Assembly: GCF_026262505.1 (NCBI RefSeq)
Contig: NC_067205.1
Location: forward strand, 2,480,001-2,544,000
From: Trichomonas vaginalis G3
Taxonomy: Eukaryota > Parabasalia > Trichomonadida > Trichomonadidae
Length of the DNA stretch: 64,000 bases
Direction: 5' to 3'
The first letter of the stretch is position 1. Each line of letters starts with the position of its first letter. This document shows, piece by piece, positions 29,111 to 37,742 of the stretch. Position numbers and translations under genes: made by a program. The notes under the pieces were generated by a model. The model was given only the letters and a program-made list of their open reading frames with translations. It had not been told where the DNA came from and made no database searches.

Positions 29111-29340
29111 TTCTGTCTTTACATACAAAATAAAAAAATATTTTATAAAAAACTAACTTTATTTTTTCTGTCTAGAGAAATTTCACTGTTTTCATAGAGT
29201 TTTTTGACGACTAAGGTTTCTTACCTACTCGCTGTTCTTCATGATTTTCATACGGAATCTCTATCCTCGGTTTTTCGAGGATAGCAATCTTATGCCATTT
29301 TACCCAGATTTTTGGTCATTTTTCAGCAAAAATATATTTT

Positions 29341-29388
29341 AGGGTAGAAGGGTAGCTCTACCCTCTTTTCTACCCTCTTTTCTACCCC
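29341..29388. repeat. Palindromic repeat, GC variant
   Basis: This copy has GGGTAGCTCTACCC in place of GGTTAGATATAACC, and TCTACCC in place of TCTAACC. It lies in the 298-bp gap between two KilA-N genes. Confidence 0.8.
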
Positions 29389-29426
29389 AGTTATTTTATA
29401 AGCGTTTTACATGGTAAACGTTATTT

Positions 29427-30521
29427 TTACATGTATTTTTCAGCAACTTCGTCAAATAATTTTATAGCTTTATCTATCTCATCTACTTCAAACGTTTCTT
29501 TACCTTTTATGGGAGCACCATACATTTTCTCAAACTTTTCAAGTAGTTCTGTTTCTGCAGCTCTCATATCGTTAACCAACACAACCTTGACTCTATTGAC
29601 TGTACTGTCATATCTTTGAGTTATATTAAATGTTCTTCCTATCTTATATCTCTTTGTATTGAAGTCCTTCGGTTTCTGAACGATGTAAAGTAAGCCTTCA
29701 CTGCAACGTTCTGAGTCGAACGAACCATATGTTATGAAATTATATCCAACAACTGGGTCTAACCATAACAAAACTATTGGTATAAGACTTTTGTCGATGA
29801 GATATGCTGTAGTTCCATAGAATCTTACCGATATCATAAGCTCAGGATTTCTTGTCAAAATTTTCTGACTAGAAGCAATTCTAACCCAGTCCTTTGCTTT
29901 CTTTCCAGATGGAGATAAAATGTCTGACAAAGAATATTTGTTGTATTTCTTTGAGTATCTTACGTTTAAATCACCTATTCTAACCACTTTGGTCTCATTG
30001 TCTATCTTTCCAACTGTTTCAAACTCATTGTTTGTCATTTCTTTCTTTAAATCTGCATAGTCGTTTCTCATTCTTTCTATCTCTTTGACGGAGTAGTTAT
30101 ATTTCCTCATTGCTGCTTTACATTTTGAACATTGTGGGTTCATTTTAGCATTGTACATTGAAATCTTACCTGCTAGTATGACTAAGGCGTCAATGGTTTT
30201 CTTCATCTCGAACATAGCGGGTTTTATTTGTTCGTTCCATACCTTACCCCTACTATCTTTATCTCTTATTTCCCAAACACATTTTGCAACTAACGAAACA
30301 AAGTTGTCGTAGGTCTTAAATTCTTCGGATTTGTAAAGGTCAATGTCCATGACTTTGTGGTTGCAATGAAATCCAAGGAATTCATAGTTTACCTTTCGTA
30401 TGAACTTCTTTATTTCTACTGAGTCAGTCAGTCTGACTTCTATTTCGTCAAATTCGGGAATGGTTAGTTTTTGTTGTTGTATTTCAGGAAGTTTAGGTAG
30501 ATGGTCAATAATATCCTGCAT
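29427..30521 (-). CDS. KilA-N/MSV199-like protein with C-terminal T5orf172 (GIY-YIG-like) domain (364 aa)
   Basis: The N-terminal 165 residues are helical with a CSKC pair (residues 131-134, PQCSKCKAAMRKY). Residues 175-255 resemble a KilA-N/MSV199 region (DWVRIASSQKIL, AYLIDKSLIPIVLLWLDP). Residues 275-355 match the T5orf172 pattern (GLLYIVQKPKD, YKIGRTFNITQRYDS), a relative of GIY-YIG nucleases found in viral Bro-like proteins. It probably binds DNA and might cut it. The ORF is open. A small frame with the peptide seen at window position 1-92 lies just upstream. Confidence 0.7.
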   Translation of the reverse strand: MQDIIDHLPKLPEIQQQKLTIPEFDEIEVRLTDSVEIKKFIRKVNYEFLGFHCNHKVMDIDLYKSEEFKTYDNFVSLVAKCVWEIRDKDSRGKVWNEQIKPAMFEMKKTIDALVILAGKISMYNAKMNPQCSKCKAAMRKYNYSVKEIERMRNDYADLKKEMTNNEFETVGKIDNETKVVRIGDLNVRYSKKYNKYSLSDILSPSGKKAKDWVRIASSQKILTRNPELMISVRFYGTTAYLIDKSLIPIVLLWLDPVVGYNFITYGSFDSERCSEGLLYIVQKPKDFNTKRYKIGRTFNITQRYDSTVNRVKVVLVNDMRAAETELLEKFEKMYGAPIKGKETFEVDEIDKAIKLFDEVAEKYM

Positions 30522-30585
30522 TTCATAAAGATACTGTTCATTTGTTTCATCTTTCGCACTACAGTCTAAATTACTTGTTCTTGCT

Positions 30586-30714
30586 TTATTTTGTTTCGAA
30601 AGTATATGAAGAAGGAATGAAGCTTTTCATCTCTACTAACATTGAAGTTGGGTTCATGACTAAAGAGTTTGGTGCTGTAGTTGTTTGAATTGTTGTTGTG
30701 CCGATTGTTGACAT
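30586..30714 (-). CDS. Short frame upstream of the T5orf172 gene (42 aa)
   Basis: It encodes MSTIGTTTIQTTTAPNSLVM and about 22 more residues. The first residues are T-rich like the starts of the other KilA-N proteins. Element A has the same peptide at the window edge. It is probably the original start region of the gene cluster rather than an independent gene. Confidence 0.35.
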   Translation of the reverse strand: MSTIGTTTIQTTTAPNSLVMNPTSMLVEMKSFIPSSYTFETK

Positions 30715-30799
30715 TTTTATTTTTTTATACAAAATAAAAAAAATAAATAAAATAAAGTTAGTTTTATTTTTTATTTCGGGAAAATTCATGAAAATTCAA

Positions 30800-31028
30800 G
30801 AGGGTAGAAAAGAGGGTAGAAAAGAGGGTAGAGCTACCCTTCTACCCTAAATATATTTTTGGGTCCTTTACACTCATTACGATGAAGAAGTCTTGACAAA
30901 ACATTTACGTTCATGTTTGACAAAACATTTATGAAGAAGTCTTGACAAAACATTTACGATGAAATTCATGAAAATTCAAGAGGGTAGAAAAGAGGGTAGA
31001 AAAGAGGGTAGAGCTACCCTTCTACCCT
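30800..31028. repeat. Two GC-variant palindromic repeats with short-period spacer
   Basis: Copies lie at 30800-30848 and 30980-31028. Between them are the GAAGTCTTGACAAAACATTT units also found in the terminal repeats, so this intergenic gap looks like an internal copy of terminal repeat material. Confidence 0.8.
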
Positions 31029-31073
31029 AAAATATATTTTTGGTGTAAATTTCAATAAAAATAAATGGTTCAT

Positions 31074-31739
31074 TTACTCACAATATTTTTGTACAAAACG
31101 ACCCCAAACTTTTAACCTCTCTTCTGCAGCTTCTAATGCTATCTTGGCGAGTTCATATTCTCTAAATTCTCTCTTTAAATCTTCTTGTTCCCATTGGTCT
31201 AGTTCGTATGGCGAGTCTCTATAACCAGAACATATCTCACGTTCATGTTCTATTTGTTTTTCATGCATTTTTCTAACTTCTTCTTCGAACAAAGGTTTAG
31301 CATTTTCTACTGTATCTTCGAGTTCTTCTTCTTCATCTAACTTCTCATGAACTTTCTTGTCTATGGAGTCCAGAATTTTTCCAACTGCTATGCAATATTT
31401 TGGTGAAGCCCACATTGCTATATAGTTTACAAGTCTTGGGTCTACATACATTCCTCTAACCTGTTTGATTTCATCCGGAATTCCTGCATGAACTTTGTAT
31501 AAAAAGCAACCGTCGGAATTCCGGCGGTTGGTATATTCTTCACAAAATGCCGTATAATACTCTTCCCAGGACTTATTTTCCAACAACTTTCTAAAGTCTT
31601 TCCTAAACTGCTGACACATATTTGTTGCATTTACATAACCATCCATGTCTCTACGTAAGACTTCAATACCGTTGTAAGTGCCTTTTGTGAATGTTTCGCC
31701 ATTAGATTTGTTCGTGAACGTTTTTGCTTCGACTGTCAT
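31074..31739 (-). CDS. KilA-N domain protein 3 (221 aa)
   Basis: This is the clearest KilA-N domain here: TYNGIEVLRRDMDGYVNATN at residues 19-38, then MCQQFRKDFRKLLENKSWEE and, at about 95-120, YVDPRLVNYIAMWASPKYC. The C-terminal half is a charged helical region. The ATG at 31739 follows an A/T leader. It is more diverged from proteins 1 and 2 than they are from each other, so it is an older member of the cluster. Confidence 0.8.
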   Translation of the reverse strand: MTVEAKTFTNKSNGETFTKGTYNGIEVLRRDMDGYVNATNMCQQFRKDFRKLLENKSWEEYYTAFCEEYTNRRNSDGCFLYKVHAGIPDEIKQVRGMYVDPRLVNYIAMWASPKYCIAVGKILDSIDKKVHEKLDEEEELEDTVENAKPLFEEEVRKMHEKQIEHEREICSGYRDSPYELDQWEQEDLKREFREYELAKIALEAAEERLKVWGRFVQKYCE

Positions 31740-31820
31740 TTCAGTTCTTACAATAAAAATAAAAAATATTTTTTGGTGGGACGTCGGACATTCGTTTGTG
31801 GCTTAACCGTCGGACCACAA

Positions 31821-32163
31821 ACGATAAAAATCTCTGCTACTAGCAGTACTGCTACTGACAGTAGCAGTACTTTTACTGACAGTAGCAGTACTTTTACTGA
31901 CAGTAGCAGTACTTTTACTGACAGTAGCAGTACTTTTACTGACAGTAGCAGTACTTTTACTGACAGTAGCAGTACTTTTACTGACAGTAGCAGTACTTTA
32001 TCGTCGAAAACCCTCTCAAATTTTCCTTTTTACTGCAACTAGCAGTACTTTTACTGACAGTAGCAGTACTTTTTCTGACAGTAGCAGTACTTTTACTGAC
32101 AGTAGCAGTACTTTTACTGACAGTAGCAGTACTTTTACTGACAGTAGCAGAGATTTTTATCGT
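31821..32163. repeat. Foldback-type array of a second 21-bp repeat
   Basis: About 12 units of CAGTACTTTTACTGACAGTAG in two blocks, separated by a 40-bp non-repeat piece. Each unit alternates CAGTA and TACTG, so it is made of inverted repeats. The whole is bounded by a perfect 21-bp inverted pair (ACGATAAAAATCTCTGCTAC + T at 31821-31841 and its complement at 32143-32163). The upstream side carries GACGTCGGACATTCGTTTGT, the same DNA found upstream of the MSDVPP gene. The open frame of repeating TDSSSTF is an artefact. Confidence 0.85.
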
Positions 32164-32169
32164 CCAACT

Positions 32170-32289
32170 TTACAAATGTAAACTCCTATCGTTCTATTTT
32201 CTTCACTAGGGTCTAACACCAAAGTAACCTTACAAATGTAAACTTATATCGTTCTATTTTCTTCACTAGGGTCTAACACCAAAGTAACC
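32170..32289. repeat. 60-bp direct tandem duplication
   Basis: Two 60-bp units (32170-32229 and 32230-32289) differ at only a few positions near TCCTATC/TTATATC. They include TTCACTAGGGTCTAACACCA. No coding frame is seen. They lie just before the tRNA-like sequence. Confidence 0.85.
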
Positions 32290-32328
32290 TATGTACATGA
32301 AATTTCACTGCATAAAAGGAAAAAACTT

Positions 32329-32402
32329 GCGCGAATCGGGATTTGAACCGAGGTCTTCGACGCCTGTAGCGAGGTAGCCCATACCACTGAGCTATGAGCC
32401 GC
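32329..32402 (-). tRNA. tRNA-like sequence with intact A and B boxes, anticodon unclear
   Basis: On the minus strand a 74-nt stretch starts GCGGCTCATAGCTCAGTGG and ends with GGTTCAAATCCCGA. The A box (TAGCTCAGTGG) and B box (GGTTCAAATCC) agree with the RNA polymerase III consensus, and the D stem (GCTC/GGGC) pairs. The acceptor and anticodon stems pair poorly by eye and the T stem has only four good pairs, so I cannot assign an amino acid. It may be a degenerate tRNA or a tRNA-derived element carried in the Polinton. Confidence 0.4.
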
Positions 32403-32482
32403 TTGCATATTCACAAAAATAAATTGTTTTCATGAGTTTTCTACGATGTTAGAAAAAATGTTATTTTCTAATATCTTCACAT

Positions 32483-32729
32483 TCAATACTTTTTCAGCAC
32501 TTCTCCGTAGTTATATATGAAAGACAATTCGAGATAAAAGTCGTAGTACAATGGAACAATATGTTGCACACCATTTGTTGTGAACCAAACTTGAAAGTCA
32601 GAGAAACTGTTACTAGGTGGTTCGGGATGAAATTTCTTCATCTGATATAGTCCTACCAGCATTTGTAAAGATATAGTCTAACGGTTTTGTATCTGCTACT
32701 TTTGTTCTTTGTTTTTCAACCTGAAGCAT
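32483..32729 (-). pseudogene. Reduced relic related to the candidate minor capsid gene
   Basis: The start MLQVEKQRTKVADTKPLDYI resembles MLSIEKENSRVATTKPLDEL of the gene at 36891, and the end (DFQVWFTTNG, LELSFIYNY) resembles its end. Only a small part remains and it is clearly more diverged than the A/B copies are from each other. It is an old paralogous relic. Confidence 0.6.
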
Positions 32730-32754
32730 TTAATATATGTAAAAATATACTGTT

Positions 32755-33339
32755 TTAAAATGGTATGCCATATAGCTTCTTGAATTTGTTAAGAAGTATT
32801 CGAACGCATTTTCCATCTGTATCTCTAGCGTTTACATGAGCATAGCCCGTCTTAGTAAAATATACTTGTAATTTCCTATAGTTTACACCGGTATAAAAGT
32901 AGAAAGAGTCTTGTTCTTCGCTATAGTAGTAAAACTCAAACGTATGCTTACCATAGTCTGTAATTTCAATTGCTTCATCTTCTAGTTCGTCGACAAATTC
33001 GAATACAATATCTCGAAATTTGCCTATGTTCTTATTGTTTTCAGAACAAGTGACCCAGCGTAAGTTTTCAAGTCTATTGTCGTTTCTTATATGGTTTATA
33101 TGGTCTACAAAAGGTAAATTGTTAGGGTTCGGTATAAAATGAGTTGCAATGACAATATGTTTAAAATAGCATTTCCCACCAATCCTCATCCTAGCATATC
33201 CGTCATTTCGCTCACATTCGCTTAAAACTCTTTTTGTCTTTTTGTTTCTGACTTCAAATGACTCACAACAGTGAATTTCATATTTCTCATCTAACAAACA
33301 AGTTTCCCAATGGTCCTTTCCGACAGACTCAGCGTACAT
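32755..33339 (-). CDS. HNH homing-type endonuclease, copy 2 of Polinton B (194 aa)
   Basis: The open 194-codon frame starts MYAESVGKDHWETCLLDEKY. The middle carries FVDHINHIRNDNRLENLRWVT-like HNH_3 residues (H at about 80, then the N-x-x-x-E-N-L-x-W helix). The C-terminal part (ITDYGKHTFEFYYYSEEQDS, LNKFKKLYGIPF) is beta-rich. It is in inverted orientation to copy 1 (24619), 7.5 kb away, and only a few percent different. It lies where element A has its polymerase. Confidence 0.75.
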   Translation of the reverse strand: MYAESVGKDHWETCLLDEKYEIHCCESFEVRNKKTKRVLSECERNDGYARMRIGGKCYFKHIVIATHFIPNPNNLPFVDHINHIRNDNRLENLRWVTCSENNKNIGKFRDIVFEFVDELEDEAIEITDYGKHTFEFYYYSEEQDSFYFYTGVNYRKLQVYFTKTGYAHVNARDTDGKCVRILLNKFKKLYGIPF

Positions 33340-33383
33340 TTCAAATAAAATAAAAAAATATATTTTTTAAAATAAATGTTTTA

Positions 33384-33459
33384 AAATGGTATGCCATTTC
33401 ATATTTCTCATCTAACAAACAAGTTTCCCAACGGTCTTCTCCAACAACGCAGCGTACAT
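33384..33459 (-). pseudogene. Remnant of the HNH endonuclease gene beside copy 2
   Basis: A short piece with the start of the HNH gene (rc: ATGTACGCTGC...) and a trace of its end lies upstream of copy 2. Each HNH copy in B thus has one remnant beside it. Confidence 0.6.
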
Positions 33460-33490
33460 TTCAAATAAAAATAAAAAAATGTTTTTCTCT

Positions 33491-34072
33491 TTACTTTACG
33501 TAACCACCTGCTACCATAAGTCTTTGACGCCAACCCATACCAGCTAATGAAGGTTGACTTTTAGTATTGAAACTAAACTTTGGTTTTGGTTTATCTTCAG
33601 TTTTTGGCTTCCCTTCTTCTATTGGTTTTTCGTCACTTTTCGGTTCATTTGACCTTACCTCACTTGCTGGTATGGTTGTGTCGTCAACATCTTCATAAAT
33701 ATCATATGCCATTTGTTTTTGTTTTCCTTTCAACTTTTTGTGTTTGTTGTAAAGTTTAGAATATTTCGACTCTAAGTCAATGAGATGTTCTATAATGAAC
33801 TGTTGGTCAGTGAAGTAAACTTTTCCATCTGTTGTCTCGAAAATTCCTTCAGACTTCAATATTTTATTTGTGAGAGTCTGTTTCTTTTTTGAGATACTTG
33901 CCGTTCCATTTCTATGAAAAGTGACTTTATAGTTAGGGTTTGTATTTCCAGACCTGGCACTTTCTATTATTGAATTTTTCTCTTCATCTGTAAGTTCTTT
34001 GACAGGTTTTGACAATGGTTCTGAACTTTTTGTTTGTGGTGTCAAATCTACCGTTTCAACTTCTTCCGTCAT
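33491..34072 (-). CDS. 193-aa Polinton protein, B copy of the 194-aa gene
   Basis: It differs from the protein at 6585-7169 by only a few substitutions and one residue in the K/P-rich linker (FNTKSQPS versus FQTKPSQPS). It is the first gene of the module collinear with A: from here to the right end, gene order and spacing are the same in both elements. The left boundary of similarity to A lies just downstream of this gene. Confidence 0.7.
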   Translation of the reverse strand: MTEEVETVDLTPQTKSSEPLSKPVKELTDEEKNSIIESARSGNTNPNYKVTFHRNGTASISKKKQTLTNKILKSEGIFETTDGKVYFTDQQFIIEHLIDLESKYSKLYNKHKKLKGKQKQMAYDIYEDVDDTTIPASEVRSNEPKSDEKPIEEGKPKTEDKPKPKFSFNTKSQPSLAGMGWRQRLMVAGGYVK

Positions 34073-34091
34073 TTCATCTCAGTAAAAAATT

Positions 34092-34244
34092 TTAGTTTGG
34101 TTTGTTTTCAACTGGTTGTTTAGGTTTTTTAAGTCGGTCTAAAACTTCCTGAGGTATAGGAAGAACTTGACAAACACGTAGTTTAACTGCTGGAAGTCGA
34201 CAAATCCATCTTGAACCCATTTGTCTCAATGCTGTATTGTTCAT
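34092..34244 (-). CDS. 50-aa basic microprotein, B copy
   Basis: It matches the 51-aa protein of A except around residues 20-23 (PAVKLRVC versus PAVTQPRVC). The preserved frame despite a length change supports translation. Confidence 0.6.
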   Translation of the reverse strand: MNNTALRQMGSRWICRLPAVKLRVCQVLPIPQEVLDRLKKPKQPVENKPN

Positions 34245-34263
34245 TTCATCTCAGTAAAAAACT

Positions 34264-34664
34264 TTACATTCCCCAAGTTTGAGGTGGTTGCGGTTGGTTA
34301 TTGTTTACCCACTGTTGTGCATGGTTATATCCTCTGTTAAAGAATCTTTCACCTTGGTCCATATAGTGTCCTGCTTGGTTATAGTAGTCATTTGCTTTGT
34401 TATAGTAGTTTCCTGCTTCTCTTCCTACATTGTCCATCCATCCTTGAACTTTTCCTCTTGTTTCAGGATTTGGAATAAGATTTGTTGCATCTCGTGCTAC
34501 CTCCCAACCTTTCTGTACGGTTTGTATAATAGGTTGTGCTTTTCTTTCAGTATACCTAATGTACTCAAAATCTTCCTTCCAACTCCAAATACACCTCTGG
34601 CTATTGTTCCAACTGCGGGCAAAAATCTGGATGCAACTCCTGCTAATGCGCCAAATAAACCCAT
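34264..34664 (-). pseudogene. Amphipathic virion-like protein locus, B copy
   Basis: This is the counterpart of the 133-aa gene at 7364 with the same start (MGLFGALAGVASRF) and end (QTWGM-type, here QTWGM changed slightly). The frame is interrupted about once. It is divergent from the integrase, 17 bp apart. Confidence 0.6.
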
Positions 34665-34681
34665 TTCTTATGGGTTAAAAA

Positions 34682-35640
34682 ATGACGAATCCAAACAAGG
34701 ACCCCTATGTTTCTAAGGCAACAAAGAAAGCACTCATGGTAAAAATCTTTAGTTCAACACCAAATGCTTGGTTTATGGATATCTTGGAAAACATTCCGAG
34801 GTATAGAGAAGATGGACCACCATACTGGCTAATATTTGTCGGTCAAAACACAAGATACTGTGAAGCCATACCATTGCAGTCCAAAAATATTTTAGATGTG
34901 AAAACTGCTTTGACAATATTCGTTGACAAATACCATCCAACAAAACTGACATCTGACTGTGAAAGTTCTTTCAAATCAGACGATATTAAAAACTATCTGC
35001 GTTCAAAAAATGTAAACCAATATTTCATTGTCGACCAAAACCATTCTGCTCTTGGTGTCATTGACAGTTGTATAAAAATCTTAAGAGACTTAAACCAACC
35101 ACAAGGTGGTGAAGCAAATGAAATGTCATATGACGACAAGTACAGACACTTCTCCATGGCAAAGATGAGACAAGTTTTAAATATTTACAATAACCGTAAA
35201 CAAAAAGGTTTGGGAAACCACTCCCCTGAAGAAATGAAAAACAACCCTGACTTAGAGAAAGACTATATATTTAATAGTTTAGTCAAAAGAGACAAACAAG
35301 AAAGAATGCCAGGCTTCAAACTTAAGAAAGGTGACAAAGTAAAAATAGAAATACCTAAACGCGACCCATATGAAAATACTATTGACTATGACAACAATGG
35401 GAACTCGACAGGTACTCACATTCGTGTTCGTAAAAATAGAAAAAGTATACAAGAGAATATTATGAAGTTTTAGGCAAACATGGCAAAATGTACACACTGC
35501 AAGCAGAAGATAAAACGACTATTGTCAGACCTCGTTTCAAACTTGTCAAAGTTCAAGGTGGTATACTTTCAAAGACAGTTCCTAACAAATATAAGACAAC
35601 TCCTGACGAATATGCTAAAGAAGTTGAAAATGACGACTAA
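34682..35640 (+). pseudogene. Retroviral-type (rve) integrase of Polinton B
   Basis: The core is open for 263 codons with the same DDE-type motifs as the A copy (FMDILENIP, KLTSDCESSF, NHSALGVID). It differs from A by a small insertion (EANEMSYDD). The SH3-like end (KLKKGDKVKIEIPKRD, then VRPRFKLVKVQGG) lies in the final part of the locus, which is interrupted about once. Its end overlaps the stop of the convergent fibre gene. Confidence 0.85.
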
Positions 35641-36872
35641 GCATTTCTATACCATGCGTAAACTGTCATGTAAGGTGGCATGTAGTCTTTACTTTGTCCC
35701 GTTGTTTGCGTATATCCTGAAACGCGATGTGTATGGCTTCCTCCTACCTCAGTGTTACTCCAGTAACAATTTATAGCAAACTTAACGTCCTCTTTAACAT
35801 CATATCCTTTACCTTTTGTCATTCCTGACCAATCCCAAAATCTATGACTATGCAAACCTGCTTCAGATGTAGTTAAACTTACGTAGTGACTGTGCGCAGG
35901 TAAATTTGCACCTGAAATCGTTTTACTTCCACCTGTTTCCTTTGAAGAGTTTGCACAATACAAAAACCTGTCGACTATTTGAGTCCAAGTTCCAAAACCA
36001 AGTACTACTTCTGGTCTGGTAGAGTTCATTGACGTGTAAATAGAACCTATAGGATATACTGTTTGAAGTATTTCTGTCTTTAACGTTTGAAGCTCTGTTT
36101 TGTCAGCTTTTTTATCATATAAATCTTGAGCAGTGAATTTAACTTTGTTTTCATCCTCCATGACATAGACATTTCTACATCTAATGTATCTCATCGTTGT
36201 TATGTCTTCATCCGATGTTAAACCTTGTGGAAAGTTAGGAGGTTTCCAATTTAATACATCCCCACCAGTTTCTTCAACCGTTCCTTCAATATTTTCTATA
36301 CCAACAGTTGCGAAGAAATCGTGTGTATGTCCAACGTCACTTTTCCTGTTTAAGGTTTCTTGTAAGTTTGTAATATTTGCAATGGTATGTGTATGAGTCT
36401 TTTTAGAATATTCTTTGTCAGCTCTTGTCACTTCACTTGACATTTTATTGTCAACATATGTTTTATCCGCTTTGTCATCTAACATTGCTGGTAGTTCATC
36501 TACGTCATAGATGTTATGTGTATGGTGTTTTTGTGGGTATGTTCTATCTGTCCATGCGAGAATATAGTCTCTTGTTGCATCTACATACTCTTTGTCAGCT
36601 TTGTTGTCAATATCTGCTTTCAAAAGAAGTTCATCTATAGGTTTCTCGTTTAAAGTTCTTTTTGTTGGATTTATACAAACAGTATGGTTCTTACTGTCTT
36701 GAAACAGAAACTCGTCTGTCATTGGGTTTAATGTCAGTTTTAAGTTTCCTTCTTTCAATGACTCAGATATCTTAGAATAGTTTGAAAAGTTTGTTGTGTT
36801 CTTATTTAGAGCTTGCAAAATGAGTTGTCGGTTGTGTTGTATTTCTCTCATAGACGCTGTTTCTTTCGACAT
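35637..36872 (-). CDS. Phage-type tail-fibre-like protein (411 aa)
   Basis: The order is a helical head (1-85, MSKETASMREIQHNRQLILQ), a shaft of KADKEYVDA / HTHNIYDVDELPAML / HTHTIANITNLQETLNRK repeats (about 85-190), and a unique insert (about 190-260, GIENIEGTVEETGGDVLNW). The C-terminal receptor-type domain (about 275-411) has YPIGSIYTSMNSTRPEVVLG, GTWTQIVDRFLYCA, LPAHSHYVSL and the closing PPYMTVYAWYRNA. That last domain is typical of bacteriophage tail fibres and collar proteins, where it binds host surfaces. In a eukaryotic Polinton it could be a capsid spike. The frame is open in B and broken in A. Confidence 0.82.
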   Translation of the reverse strand: MSKETASMREIQHNRQLILQALNKNTTNFSNYSKISESLKEGNLKLTLNPMTDEFLFQDSKNHTVCINPTKRTLNEKPIDELLLKADIDNKADKEYVDATRDYILAWTDRTYPQKHHTHNIYDVDELPAMLDDKADKTYVDNKMSSEVTRADKEYSKKTHTHTIANITNLQETLNRKSDVGHTHDFFATVGIENIEGTVEETGGDVLNWKPPNFPQGLTSDEDITTMRYIRCRNVYVMEDENKVKFTAQDLYDKKADKTELQTLKTEILQTVYPIGSIYTSMNSTRPEVVLGFGTWTQIVDRFLYCANSSKETGGSKTISGANLPAHSHYVSLTTSEAGLHSHRFWDWSGMTKGKGYDVKEDVKFAINCYWSNTEVGGSHTHRVSGYTQTTGQSKDYMPPYMTVYAWYRNA

Positions 36873-36890
36873 TTTTATTCTAGATAAAAT

Positions 36891-37738
36891 ATGCTTTCAA
36901 TAGAAAAAGAAAATTCTAGAGTTGCTACAACTAAACCATTAGATGAACTTTTTACTAATGTCGGTCAAAAGTTTGAGACAGAGACCGTAAAGCATGAAGG
37001 CTATCGTTTTGACTACCCATTAAGATGGCTAAGAGACCCATCTGTCACAAAAGCTATTGGCTTTCGTAGAATGAAGTTTGTGTCTGTAGAAGATAAAAGT
37101 TTTCCATTTATTGTAAGGTTTCATATAGATTATATATCTGAAGGGAAACGAAAAATGTGGGAAGAAATTGAGCTAATACAAGTTGACCTTTCATCTTCTC
37201 TACAGACTGCGTTAAAAAATATAGAAGATAAAATAAATTCATGTTATGCAAAATATGCTGATGAATATGCAAATACCGAGAGCACACTTTATGTGAGAAT
37301 TGTATATGACAAACAAATTCACAAGTGTCATTTCAAATCTACGAAGACAATCCAAAGAAAGACGAACAAATATATACAGAATTCACTGCAATGTCATGGT
37401 ATTATTTGCAAAGAATGTTAAATCAGAAAGTCGAACTTCCTTTAGCAAATATTTACAGTCGATATGCAAGAGATGAACCATATTTATTTAAAGATGTTTT
37501 CGACCCAGCTGCTATTATAGTTCATGCTTCATTTTCTGGTGCACAAAACTCTTTTTTATGCTTGGCAAATGACTTTTACGAAAAACCTACAAAGCTATAT
37601 GAACCACCAAGTGGAAGTATTTCAGACTTTCAAGTATGGTTTACAACAGATGGAAGAAAGAGAATAGTTCCATTATACCATGCGTTTTACTTAGAACTTA
37701 GTTTCATATACAACTACTATCGAACGGTAAAAATATAA
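36891..37738 (+). pseudogene. Beta-rich candidate minor capsid protein locus, B copy
   Basis: This is the counterpart of 10253-11100 with the same start, 18 bp from the divergent fibre gene. The C-terminal open part contains YARDEPYLFKDVFDP, ASFSGAQNSFLCLANDFYEK and FQVWFTTDGRKRIVPLY. The frame is interrupted once. Sharing a promoter with the fibre suggests joint expression and perhaps a vertex complex, which is inference. Confidence 0.6.
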
Positions 37739-37742
37739 TTTT

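Noticed and set aside
31773-32042. 89-codon frame of TDSSSTF repeats
   Set aside because: A direct product of the 21-bp foldback array; no start context and no conserved end.
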